From positions 1 through 33,755 of the forward strand of contig JAEEYP010000098.1 of assembly GCA_016288155.1 (NCBI GenBank): a stretch of 33,755 bases of DNA, written 5' to 3'. Below, one piece after another: positions 1-7,006 of this stretch (within the stretch, counting starts at the first letter, position 1; each line of letters starts with the position of its first letter). The position numbers and the translations under genes are program-made. Under the pieces are notes generated by a model, which did no database searches, had not been told where the DNA came from, and was given only the letters and a program-made list of their open reading frames with translations. This DNA comes from Clostridiales bacterium. Its GTDB lineage: Bacteria; Bacillota; Clostridia; Oscillospirales; CAG-272.

Positions 1-568
<568 letters not shown>

Positions 569-612
569 TTACGCGTCCGCGCGGTTGTGCAAACGCTCAA
601 CAATCACCAATT

Positions 613-641
613 ATTATACCGCATTTCTCGCATCTTGTAAA
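613..641 (-). promoter_or_regulatory. Sigma-A type promoter of the PFOR gene
   Basis: On the minus strand TTTACA (636-641) and TATAAT (613-618) are separated by exactly 17 bp. Transcription would start near 606, giving a leader of about 65 nt before ATG 541. It is divergent from the promoter at 735-763, so the 542-816 interval is a shared control region with no gene. Confidence 0.8.
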
Positions 642-734
642 TACGCTTTTGAAAATATTTGCGCCGATACGGTATGTTTTCCTTTCCTCTTTTTCCTGCG
701 GCGCGTCCGGAGGCGATTTTTCCGGGCAAACGTC

Positions 735-763
735 TTGACAAGAACGTCCGGGATTAGTACAAT
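735..763 (+). promoter_or_regulatory. Sigma-A type promoter of the solute-binding lipoprotein gene
   Basis: TTGACA (735-740), 17-bp spacer and TACAAT (758-763) lie 53 bp before the lipoprotein start. The -35 box is a perfect consensus. Confidence 0.82.
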
Positions 764-816
764 GGAGTACAGCAGTATACAAATGGGAACGCGACCCGCG
801 AAAAGGAGATCCGACC

Positions 817-2256
817 ATGAAACAGCGCGTTTTTGCCTTGCTTCTCGCCGCCGCAGTGCTTCTGCCGCTCGCGGCGTGCGCCGGGACGACGGACGGCCCC
901 GCGCCCGGCTCGTCCTCCGTCACCGATCCCGCCGTGTCCGACACGGCGGCGCCCGTACCGGAGGAGACGGCGTATATCGCGCATTCCGATCCGCCCGGCG
1001 CGGAGAGGATGGATTTTGACGGCGCGGTCTTCACGACCGCCGCGTATTATCAGGAAGGGAACTACTTCCGCGACGAGGAGACCGGCGAGGCGTTCAACGA
1101 CGCTTTGTACGACCGTCTCCGCAAGACGGAGGAATATCTGAGCATGGTCTGGAAGCACACGCCCGCCGATCACGGGATCGTGAAGGCGTCCGTGCGCGCG
1201 GCAGACGACGACTTCCAGCAGGTCATCCACCCGGACTGGCACTTCGTGTCCGAGGGGTATCTGTACCGTCTCGACGATCTCCCCTATATCGACCTGGACG
1301 CCGAGTGGTGGGGCCGCGAGCAGATGGACGTGCTCCGCCTCGGCAAGTATTATTATCTGGCGTATTCCGACTTCGCGCTCAATCAGCCGTCCGTCGTGTA
1401 CGTCAACTGCGACCTCGCGGAGCAGTATCACGTCGAGGATCCGTATGAGCTCGTGTACGCCGGGACGTGGACGCTCGACAAGTTCGGGGAGCTGTGCCGG
1501 CAGGTCGCGCACGACGCGAACGGCAACGGCGCGTGGGACGACGACGACGTCATGGGCGTCTCGACGATCGACGTCTCGCTCTGGGGCGGCTTCATGGAGA
1601 GCTGCGGTCAGCCGCTGACGGAGCGCGACCAGTACGACGAGCTCGTGATCGCGCTGAACACGGAGAAGATGCAGAACATCGTCGAGAAGATCACCGCGCT
1701 CGTCAAGTCGCCCGGCGCCGTCTCCAAGCACTGGTACGCGGAGCGGACCTTCGAGGACGGGAACACGCTCTTCTGGCTGCAGGGGATCGATTTTCTGCGG
1801 GCGACCGGGAACTTCGAGTTCACGACGGGCATCATGCCGTATCCGAAGTACGACGAGGCGCAGTCGCGGTACCGTTCGCTCGACTGCGCCGTCAAGAACG
1901 GCATCCTTTCCTCGATCCGGAATCCGGATCTCGCCGGAGCGGTGCTCGAGTATTCCGCGTGGGAGAGCGCGAACCAGGTGATCCCCGCGTACTACGACCT
2001 CACGCTCGGCACGCGGTACGCGAAGGACGAGGCGACGCGCGACATGCTCGCCTTCATCCTGGGCAACACCTGCGTGGACGCGGGCAGCAGCTACTTCGGC
2101 GGGGAAGGTCTGCTCAATTTCTGCAATCTGATCGGCTACATGTGCTATCTGCACGAATCGACGGATCTCCAGTCCTGGCTCAAGGAGAACCAGAAGTACT
2201 ACAAAGCAGACATCGACCCGTTCTACGTCGGTCTGGATTCCATCGAGGAGAACTGA
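817..2256 (+). CDS. Extracellular solute-binding lipoprotein (ABC family 1-like), orphan
   Basis: A 479-residue secreted lipoprotein. The N-terminus has a basic start, a hydrophobic core and the lipobox LAAC with Cys21 as lipidation site, followed by a Pro/Ser/Thr/Asp-rich linker to about residue 60. The remainder resembles sugar-type solute-binding proteins (two-lobed fold with stretches such as YYLAYSDFALNQPSVVYVN and the middle segment around the WTLDKFGELCR helix). Residues 233-244 (DANGNGAWDDDD) form a textbook EF-hand/dockerin-like calcium loop with Asp/Asn at positions 1, 3, 5, 9 and 12. The start ATG 817 follows AAAAGGAGAT at the usual distance. No permease or ATPase gene lies beside it, and it has its own promoter and terminator, so it is a single-gene unit that must work with a transporter encoded elsewhere, or be a sensor or adhesin. 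The ligand cannot be told. Confidence 0.8.
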   Translation: MKQRVFALLLAAAVLLPLAACAGTTDGPAPGSSSVTDPAVSDTAAPVPEETAYIAHSDPPGAERMDFDGAVFTTAAYYQEGNYFRDEETGEAFNDALYDRLRKTEEYLSMVWKHTPADHGIVKASVRAADDDFQQVIHPDWHFVSEGYLYRLDDLPYIDLDAEWWGREQMDVLRLGKYYYLAYSDFALNQPSVVYVNCDLAEQYHVEDPYELVYAGTWTLDKFGELCRQVAHDANGNGAWDDDDVMGVSTIDVSLWGGFMESCGQPLTERDQYDELVIALNTEKMQNIVEKITALVKSPGAVSKHWYAERTFEDGNTLFWLQGIDFLRATGNFEFTTGIMPYPKYDEAQSRYRSLDCAVKNGILSSIRNPDLAGAVLEYSAWESANQVIPAYYDLTLGTRYAKDEATRDMLAFILGNTCVDAGSSYFGGEGLLNFCNLIGYMCYLHESTDLQSWLKENQKYYKADIDPFYVGLDSIEEN

Positions 2257-2272
2257 ACGCGCACCATCCCGG

Positions 2273-2301
2273 GGGCGGCGCCGCACGGCGCCGCCCTTTT
2301 T
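2273..2301 (+). terminator. Rho-independent terminator after the lipoprotein gene
   Basis: An 11-bp perfect stem (2273-2283 with 2286-2296, all G/C) with a minimal CA loop, followed by five T (2297-2301), 17 bp after the stop codon. Confidence 0.88.
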
Positions 2302-2437
2302 CGCATGCGCCCGCGCTTCCCCCGCCCGGAGGGCATACTTTTGTGCGCCGTACCGTAATAATACGGAGGGCATGCCTGTGCTCCGGCGGTCCGCGGAAAA
2401 ATGTGCGGGGGATTTTTGAATTTTTTTCATTCTCTAC

Positions 2438-2466
2438 TTGTAATTTTGCGCCCGATGATGTATAAT
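2438..2466 (+). promoter_or_regulatory. Sigma-A type promoter of the aminotransferase gene
   Basis: TTGTAA (2438-2443), 17-bp spacer and perfect TATAAT (2461-2466), in an AT-rich island about 100 bp before the start codon. Confidence 0.75.
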
Positions 2467-2569
2467 TATGTCTGTACGCACGATCAATTTGCATCATCGC
2501 CCGCAAAATGCTGCATAACGCGGCGGCGGGCGGATCATCCACTTACGCGAAAGGAACGGTCACAGACGG

Positions 2570-3853
2570 ATGTTGTGGTCTGATTTATCCCGGGAGGCGC
2601 TCGTCTCCCTTCGTGACGAAGCGGCGGCGGAGCTGGAGAGGCTGCGCGCCGCCGGTCTCCACCTCGATCTGACGCGCGGCAAGCCGGGGCTCACCCAGCT
2701 CGATCTCTCCTCCGGCATGCTCGGCGTCATCACGCACGCGGAGGACTGCATCTCGGAATCCTCCGTGGACTGCCGGAATTACGGCGTGCTCGACGGGATC
2801 CCGGAGGCGAAGCGGATGTTCTCCGATCTTCTCGGCATCCCGGAGAACCGGATCTTCATCGGCGGGAATTCCTCCCTCAACCTCATGTTCGACACGGTCG
2901 TCCGCTGCATGCTCTTCGGCGTTGCCGGAGGACACGAACCGTGGGGACGGCAGGGAAGGATCAAATTCCTCTGCCCGTCGCCCGGTTACGACCGGCATTT
3001 CGCCATCTGCCGCGCCCTCGGCATCGAGATGATCCCGATCCCGATGACGCCGGAGGGACCGGACCTGAAGGAGGTGCGCGCGCACGTCTGCACGGATCCG
3101 TCCGTGAAGGGCATCTGGTGCGTGCCGAAGTTCTCAAACCCCGAGGGGATCACCTACTCCGATCACACCGTCGAGACGATCGCCTCGCTCAAGCCGGCGG
3201 CGCCCGATTTCCGCATTTTCTGGGACAACGCGTACGCGGTGCACGAGCTGTACGACGAAGAGGTGCATCTGGCGGACATTTTCGAGGCGGCGGAGGAGAA
3301 CGGCAACGTCGACCACGTCTTCTATTTTGCCTCCACCTCGAAGATCACCTTCCCCGGCTCCGGCGTCGCCATCATGGCGGCGAGCGAGAACAATCTCCGC
3401 CACATCCGCCCGATCCTCGCCACGCAGACGATCGGCTTCGACAAGATCAACCAGATGCGCCACGTGAAGTACTTCCACGACGCGGACGGCATCCGCGCGC
3501 ACATGCGCCGTCACGCCGAGATTCTGCGCCCGAAGTTCGAGACGGTGCTTTCCGTTTTCGAGCGGGAGCTCGGCGGCACCGGCATCGCCGAATGGACGCA
3601 CCCGCGCGGAGGATACTTCATCAGCCTCAACACGATGGACGATTGCGCGCGCCGCGTCTACAAGATGGCGAAGAGCATCGGCGTCGCGCTCACCGAGGCG
3701 GGCGCCACCTTCCCGTACGGCTGCGATCCGCGCGACCGCAACCTGCGTATCGCGCCGTCCTATCCGGCGGCGGAGGAGCTGGAGAACGCCACGCACGTCG
3801 TCTGCCAGTGCATCCGCTTCGTCAGCGCGGAAACGCTGCTCAGCAGGATGTGA
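2570..3853 (+). CDS. Aminotransferase, class I/II-like (Asp_aminotransf family)
   Basis: A 427-residue PLP-dependent fold-type I aminotransferase. The N-terminal motif LDLTRGKPGLTQLDLS, the segment NYGVLDGIPEAKRMF, the phosphate-binding region GGNSSLNLMFD, FSNPEG and FWDNAYAVHELYD fit the clade usually annotated as aspartate/alanine-type aminotransferase of the PF12897 family. Lys258 in STSKITFPGSG is the expected Schiff-base lysine. A late Arg in NLRIAPSYP would bind the substrate carboxylate. Full length for the clade. The substrate (probably an amino acid with 2-oxoglutarate or pyruvate) cannot be fixed from sequence. The only purine-rich ribosome site (AAGGA 2551-2555) is 14 nt from ATG 2570, longer than usual, but no better start exists before the conserved LTRGKPG. 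Monocistronic: own promoter and a strong terminator. Confidence 0.88.
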   Translation: MLWSDLSREALVSLRDEAAAELERLRAAGLHLDLTRGKPGLTQLDLSSGMLGVITHAEDCISESSVDCRNYGVLDGIPEAKRMFSDLLGIPENRIFIGGNSSLNLMFDTVVRCMLFGVAGGHEPWGRQGRIKFLCPSPGYDRHFAICRALGIEMIPIPMTPEGPDLKEVRAHVCTDPSVKGIWCVPKFSNPEGITYSDHTVETIASLKPAAPDFRIFWDNAYAVHELYDEEVHLADIFEAAEENGNVDHVFYFASTSKITFPGSGVAIMAASENNLRHIRPILATQTIGFDKINQMRHVKYFHDADGIRAHMRRHAEILRPKFETVLSVFERELGGTGIAEWTHPRGGYFISLNTMDDCARRVYKMAKSIGVALTEAGATFPYGCDPRDRNLRIAPSYPAAEELENATHVVCQCIRFVSAETLLSRM

Positions 3854-3876
3854 AAAACGGAAAAATGAAAAAAAGA

Positions 3877-3907
3877 GCGTCCCGCCTGTCAGCGACAGGC
3901 GGGACGC
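3877..3907. terminator. Bidirectional terminator between the convergent aminotransferase and AbrB-type genes
   Basis: A 14-bp perfect stem (3877-3890 with 3894-3907) with an AGC loop. The minus strand has a long T-rich tract after it (A-rich on plus, 3864-3876); the plus strand has a weaker GTTCGTTTT tract. It can end both converging transcripts. Confidence 0.87.
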
Positions 3908-3930
3908 GTTCGTTTTGCGCCGCGGCACGG

Positions 3931-4176
3931 TCAGAGCGTCTGCTTCAGCTCCGAAAGACACCGGCGGCAGATCTTCTTGTCCTTGAAGAGGACGACGTCG
4001 CGGCCGTCTCCGCAGAAGAGGCAGCACGGCTGATATTTTTTCAGAACGATGCGGTCCTCGTCCACGAAGATCTCCACGCCGTCCTTCGGCTCCAGTTCCA
4101 GCTGCCGTCTCGTCTCAATCGGCAAAACGATCCTTCCGAGCTCGTCGATTTTCCGAACGATTCCGACCGATTTCAT
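3931..4176 (-). CDS. AbrB/SpoVT-family transition-state regulator with C-terminal zinc-knuckle-like Cys pairs
   Basis: An 81-residue DNA-binding protein. Residues 1-46 are a full swapped-hairpin AbrB domain (MKSVGIVRKIDELGRIVLP, then RRQLELEPKDGVEIF and DRIVLKKY). In B. subtilis this family (AbrB, Abh, SpoVT) controls the switch from growth to stationary phase and sporulation. The C-terminal third has Cys52-x2-Cys55 and Cys70-x2-Cys73, a spacing suited to one zinc site or redox switch; many AbrB proteins have a CLxCG element here but not obviously both pairs. Start ATG 4176 has a strong ribosome site (GAGGAGG, about 4183-4189). It is divergent from rnj and has its own promoter at 4234-4262. 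Which of the paralogues it corresponds to is not decidable, so no symbol is given. Confidence 0.92.
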   Translation of the reverse strand: MKSVGIVRKIDELGRIVLPIETRRQLELEPKDGVEIFVDEDRIVLKKYQPCCLFCGDGRDVVLFKDKKICRRCLSELKQTL

Positions 4177-4233
4177 GCTTTTCCTCCTCGAATTGCGGGC
4201 GGATGCGCCGCTCCGTTCTGTTTGTTCGCCCGT

Positions 4234-4262
4234 ATTCTACCACATTTTTCCTTATTTGTCAA
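4234..4262 (-). promoter_or_regulatory. Sigma-A type promoter of the AbrB-family gene
   Basis: On the minus strand TTGACA (4257-4262), 17-bp spacer and TAGAAT (4234-4239), about 60 bp before the start codon. Confidence 0.82.
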
Positions 4263-4409
4263 TACCCCGACGGGAATTTCCATGAATTTCCTGTATTCCC
4301 GGCGAAATACCGCGTTTTATGTGCGATATGCCCGACGGGACCGGCACCGGGCTCAAGAAAGGCAGGCGCCGAAAATTCACAAATCGTTCACATATAGCCG
4401 ATCCTTCCG

Positions 4410-4418
4410 TGGTACAAT
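4410..4418 (+). promoter_or_regulatory. Extended -10 promoter of the RNase J gene
   Basis: TGG-TACAAT (TG at 4410-4411, -10 hexamer 4413-4418) forms an extended -10 element. No good -35 box is found at 17 bp; TTCACA (4387-4392) is 20 bp away. Two TTCACA copies one helical turn apart may be an activator site. The start of transcription would be near 4425, leaving a leader of about 220 nt. Confidence 0.5.
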
Positions 4419-4490
4419 ATAAATGAGATATTATGGCCGTTCGGCGCGCGATGCTTTGCGGCAGACCGCGCCCTCCTATCGAATATTTCT

Positions 4491-4608
4491 GAAGCAAAAG
4501 CAACCGCACCTCTCCGACCGGATGCAGATCCCGCCGCCCTCGGGGTCTCGGCGTCCCGGTACGTGATTGTCCTCGCAATCAGGTCGGAGACAGGCGTTTT
4601 GCTTTTTT
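4491..4608 (+). promoter_or_regulatory. Structured 5' leader of rnj with terminator-like 3' end (candidate attenuator)
   Basis: AAGCAAAA (4492-4499) can pair with TTTTGCTT (4597-4604), and TCTCCGACC (4511-4519) pairs perfectly with GGTCGGAGA (4582-4590). Enclosed are smaller hairpins, GGAT/ATCC (4520-4523 with 4528-4531) and TGATTG/CAATCA (4564-4569 with 4576-4581). The structure ends in six T (4603-4608), 36 nt before the start codon. It is not a T-box (no conserved GGUGG element) and matches no riboswitch class I can recall. The pairing is visible in the sequence; attenuation or autoregulation by RNase J cleavage is inference. Confidence 0.45.
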
Positions 4609-4644
4609 CGGCTGTGTGTCTACAAATGCGAAAGGAACCTATAT

Positions 4645-6612
4645 ATGGCAAAAAAACAAACGGAGGCAAAAAAGCAGACGGAACCGGCCGCCCTGCAGAA
4701 GAAGCAGGCGGAACAGGCCGCAAGAACGAGAAAACAGGCGGAACCCGCGCCGAAGGAAAAGAGAAAAGCGGAGAGCGCGGCAAAGGAAAAAAAGCAGGCG
4801 GAACTGACCGTCAGGCAGAAGAAGCAGCCGGCGCCCGCCGTGAAGGAAAAGAAGCAGCCGGCGCCCGCCGTCAAAGAAAAGAAGCAGCCGGCGCCCGTGC
4901 CGAGAGAGAAAAAGCAGTCGGCGCCCGTGCCGAGAGAGAGAAAGCAGACGTCGCCCGCCTCCAAGCTCCGCGTCATGATGCTCGGCGGACTGAACGAGAT
5001 CGGCAAGAACCTCGCGGTCCTCGAATATGAGAACGATATCCTGATCGTGGACTGCGGCCTCGGTTTTCCGGACGACGATATGCTCGGCATCGATCTCGTC
5101 ATCCCAGACATCTCCTATCTGGAAAAGAACGCGGACAAGATCCGCGGCATCCTTCTGACGCACGGGCACGAGGACCACATCGGCGCGATCCCGTACGTGC
5201 TGCGCACGATCAATCCGCCCATCTACGGCACGCGGCTGACGCTCGGCATCCTCAAGAACAAGCTCGCGGAGCAGAAGCCGCCGTACAAGGTGCAGCTCAA
5301 TACCGTCGCCGCCGGCGACACGGTGCGTCTCGGCGCCTTCAGCGCGGAATTCATCCGCGTCAACCATTCGATCGCCGACGCGTGCTGCATCGCGATCACG
5401 ACGCCGGTCGGCGTCGTCATGCACTCCGGCGACTTCAAGATCGACGTCTCTCCCATCGACGGGGAAATGATGGATCTGACCCGCATCGGGGAATACGGCC
5501 GCGAGGGCGTGCTCCTCTTCATGTGCGAATCCACGAACGTGGGGCGTCCGGGGCACACGCCGTCCGAGCGGACGATCGGCGCCTCGCTCAACGCGATCTT
5601 CATGAACAATCCGGAGAAGCGGATCATCATCGCGACCTTCTCCTCCAACGTGCACCGCGTGCAGCAGATCATCAACACGAGCGCGAAATACGGGAGGAAG
5701 GTCGCCATCACCGGGCGCAGCATGCTGAACGTGATCGGCACCGCCGTCGAGCTCGGCTATATGAAGGTGCCGGACAAGGTGCTCATCGATATCACCGAGA
5801 TCGGGCGGTACAAGCCGAACCAGCTGACCATCGTGACGACCGGTTCGCAGGGCGAGCCGATGTCCGCGCTCTACCGCATGGCGTTCTCCGACCACAATCA
5901 GGTGGAGCTCTCCCCCGGCGATCTCGTCGTGCTTTCCGCGCACGCGATCCCGGGCAACGAAAAGCTCGTCGGGAAGATCATAAACGAGATGTACCGCCGC
6001 GGCGTGAACGTATACCACGAGGAGGCGGAGGTGCACGTGTCCGGCCACGCGTGCCAGGAAGAGATCAAGATGTTCCACGCGCTCGTCCGTCCGCAGTTCT
6101 TCATGCCGATCCACGGCGAATACAGCCATCTGATGCAGCATAAGGAGCTCGCGGAGTATATGGGCATGCCCGCCGACCGGATTTTCGTGTGCGATATCGG
6201 GCAGGTGCTGGAGCTCGACGGATCGAGCTGCAAACGCGCGGGCACGGTGCCGGCGGGACGGATCCTCGTGGACGGCTACGGCGTCGGCGACGTCGGGAAC
6301 ATCGTGCTGCGCGACCGCCGTCATCTGGCGCTGGACGGGCTGATCGTCGTCGTGGCGACGGTCGACACGGATACGCGCGCGGTGCTCAGCGGTCCGGACA
6401 TCATCTCCCGCGGCTTCGTGTACGTGCGCGAATCGGAGGAGCTGATGGAGGAGGTGCGTACCGTCGCGCGCGACTCTCTGCGCGGCACGCTGGAGGACGG
6501 CGTCCTCGAATGGACGGAGATCAAGCAGAACATCAAGGACGATCTTTCGAAATATCTGTATACCCGCACCAAGCGCAAGCCGATGATCCTTCCGGTCATC
6601 ATGAACGTATAA
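4645..6612 (+). CDS. rnj: Ribonuclease J with long repetitive basic N-terminal extension
   Basis: A 655-residue RNase J, the metallo-beta-lactamase/beta-CASP 5'-3' exo- and endoribonuclease of Bacillota mRNA decay and rRNA maturation. The catalytic core begins near Ser106 (KLRVMMLGGLNEIGKN), has the zinc motif HGHEDH (173-178), HSGDFKID, the beta-CASP region (ATFSSNVHRVQQI, TGSQGEPMSAL) and the late HIS motif in MPIHGEYSHL, and ends in the usual C-terminal domain. Without the first 105 residues the length fits the family (about 550). Those residues are Lys/Gln/Glu/Ala/Pro-rich, predicted disordered, and partly made of decapeptide repeats. ATG 4645 is chosen because AAAGGA (4631-4636) lies 8 nt before it; an upstream in-frame start at 4567 (ATT/GTG region) would lie inside the leader structure and lacks a ribosome site. 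Confidence 0.95.
   Translation: MAKKQTEAKKQTEPAALQKKQAEQAARTRKQAEPAPKEKRKAESAAKEKKQAELTVRQKKQPAPAVKEKKQPAPAVKEKKQPAPVPREKKQSAPVPRERKQTSPASKLRVMMLGGLNEIGKNLAVLEYENDILIVDCGLGFPDDDMLGIDLVIPDISYLEKNADKIRGILLTHGHEDHIGAIPYVLRTINPPIYGTRLTLGILKNKLAEQKPPYKVQLNTVAAGDTVRLGAFSAEFIRVNHSIADACCIAITTPVGVVMHSGDFKIDVSPIDGEMMDLTRIGEYGREGVLLFMCESTNVGRPGHTPSERTIGASLNAIFMNNPEKRIIIATFSSNVHRVQQIINTSAKYGRKVAITGRSMLNVIGTAVELGYMKVPDKVLIDITEIGRYKPNQLTIVTTGSQGEPMSALYRMAFSDHNQVELSPGDLVVLSAHAIPGNEKLVGKIINEMYRRGVNVYHEEAEVHVSGHACQEEIKMFHALVRPQFFMPIHGEYSHLMQHKELAEYMGMPADRIFVCDIGQVLELDGSSCKRAGTVPAGRILVDGYGVGDVGNIVLRDRRHLALDGLIVVVATVDTDTRAVLSGPDIISRGFVYVRESEELMEEVRTVARDSLRGTLEDGVLEWTEIKQNIKDDLSKYLYTRTKRKPMILPVIMNV
4819..4959 (+). 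repeat. 30-bp tandem repeat inside the rnj N-terminal extension
   Basis: Four full units (4819-4848, 4849-4878, 4879-4908, 4909-4938) and a partial fifth (4939-4959). Each encodes a decapeptide of the type KKQPAPAVKE, later drifting to KKQSAPVPRE. Units 1 and 2 differ at only a few bases, so copy number may vary between strains. More decayed 6-18 residue versions of the same KKQxE theme precede it from codon 3. Confidence 0.9.
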
Positions 6613-6625
6613 ACGGAAAATACGC

Positions 6626-6684
6626 GCGGAGGGGAGCGCCGCTCCTCTCCGCGTTCCCATACCGGCGGCGGCTTTCGCCGCCGC
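6626..6684 (+). other. Two stable hairpins between rnj and the Dabb gene
   Basis: First hairpin: 12 bp with one G-T pair, 6626-6637 with 6641-6652. Second: 8 bp with TTTC loop, 6665-6672 with 6677-6684. Neither is followed by a T tract. They may be a weak terminator, an RNA-processing or stability barrier between rnj and the downstream genes. Confidence 0.5.
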
Positions 6685-6709
6685 GCAGAAAAGAAAGGAA
6701 TACGGACGT

Positions 6710-7006
6710 ATGACGCATCATATCATTCTTTGGAAGCTCCGCGCGGACGTCGCGGATAAAGACGCGGCGAAAACCCGCGTCAAGGAAAAGCTGGAGGCGC
6801 TGAACGGGCGCATCCCGGGGCTCGTCTCCCTGAAAGTGCAGATCGGCGGACTGGAGAGCTCCAGCGCCGACATGATGCTCGATTCTCTTTTCGAGGATCC
6901 CGCCTCTCTCGCCGCGTATCAGATCGACCCGCGCCATCTGGAGGCGGCGGGCTACGTGCGCAGCGTGATCGAATCGCGCCTCTGCCTCGATTTCGAGGAC
7001 GCGTGA
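6710..7006 (+). CDS. Dabb (stress-responsive A/B barrel) family protein
   Basis: A 98-residue small protein with the hallmark opening MTHHIILWKLR, the central IPGLVSLKVQIG strand and the ending YQIDPRHLEAAGYVRSVI, which together mark the dimeric alpha-beta barrel Dabb domain (PF07876). Members have varied and mostly unknown roles; no catalytic residue set can be assigned. Ribosome site AAAGAAAGGAA lies about 10 nt upstream. Its stop codon overlaps the start of the U32 gene by one base (TGATG), so the two are translationally coupled. Confidence 0.9.
   Translation: MTHHIILWKLRADVADKDAAKTRVKEKLEALNGRIPGLVSLKVQIGGLESSSADMMLDSLFEDPASLAAYQIDPRHLEAAGYVRSVIESRLCLDFEDA

Larger units (their letters stand above)
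2257..2569. other. Intergenic region (313 bp) with terminator and promoter
   Basis: This non-coding stretch holds the lipoprotein terminator (2273-2301) and the aminotransferase promoter (2438-2466). Nothing else recognisable was seen; the about 75-100 nt between the predicted start of transcription and ATG 2570 show no known riboswitch motif. Confidence 0.6.
4177..4644. other. Divergent control region and rnj leader (468 bp)
   Basis: No gene. From left to right it holds: the abrB-type promoter on minus (4234-4262); three 10-bp-phased repeats of an AATTTCC-like unit (4272-4301); paired TTCACA hexamers 11 bp apart (4376-4381 and 4387-4392); an extended -10 promoter on plus (4410-4418); and a roughly 200-nt leader with a terminator-like structure (4491-4608) before RNase J. 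Confidence 0.6.

Noticed and set aside
4567-4644. Upstream in-frame extension of RNase J by 26 codons
   Set aside because: It lies within the leader helices, lacks a ribosome site, and the AAAGGA site at 4631-4636 fits ATG 4645.
4819-4959. CRISPR-like array
   Set aside because: Units are contiguous 30-bp repeats in frame inside a coding region, with no spacers and no cas genes.
6626-6652. 12-bp hairpin after rnj as a rho-independent terminator
   Set aside because: No T tract follows, so intrinsic termination cannot be claimed.
4639-6660. Long minus-strand open frame opposite rnj
   Set aside because: Antisense shadow of a certain gene; composition is low-complexity and there is no ribosome site.
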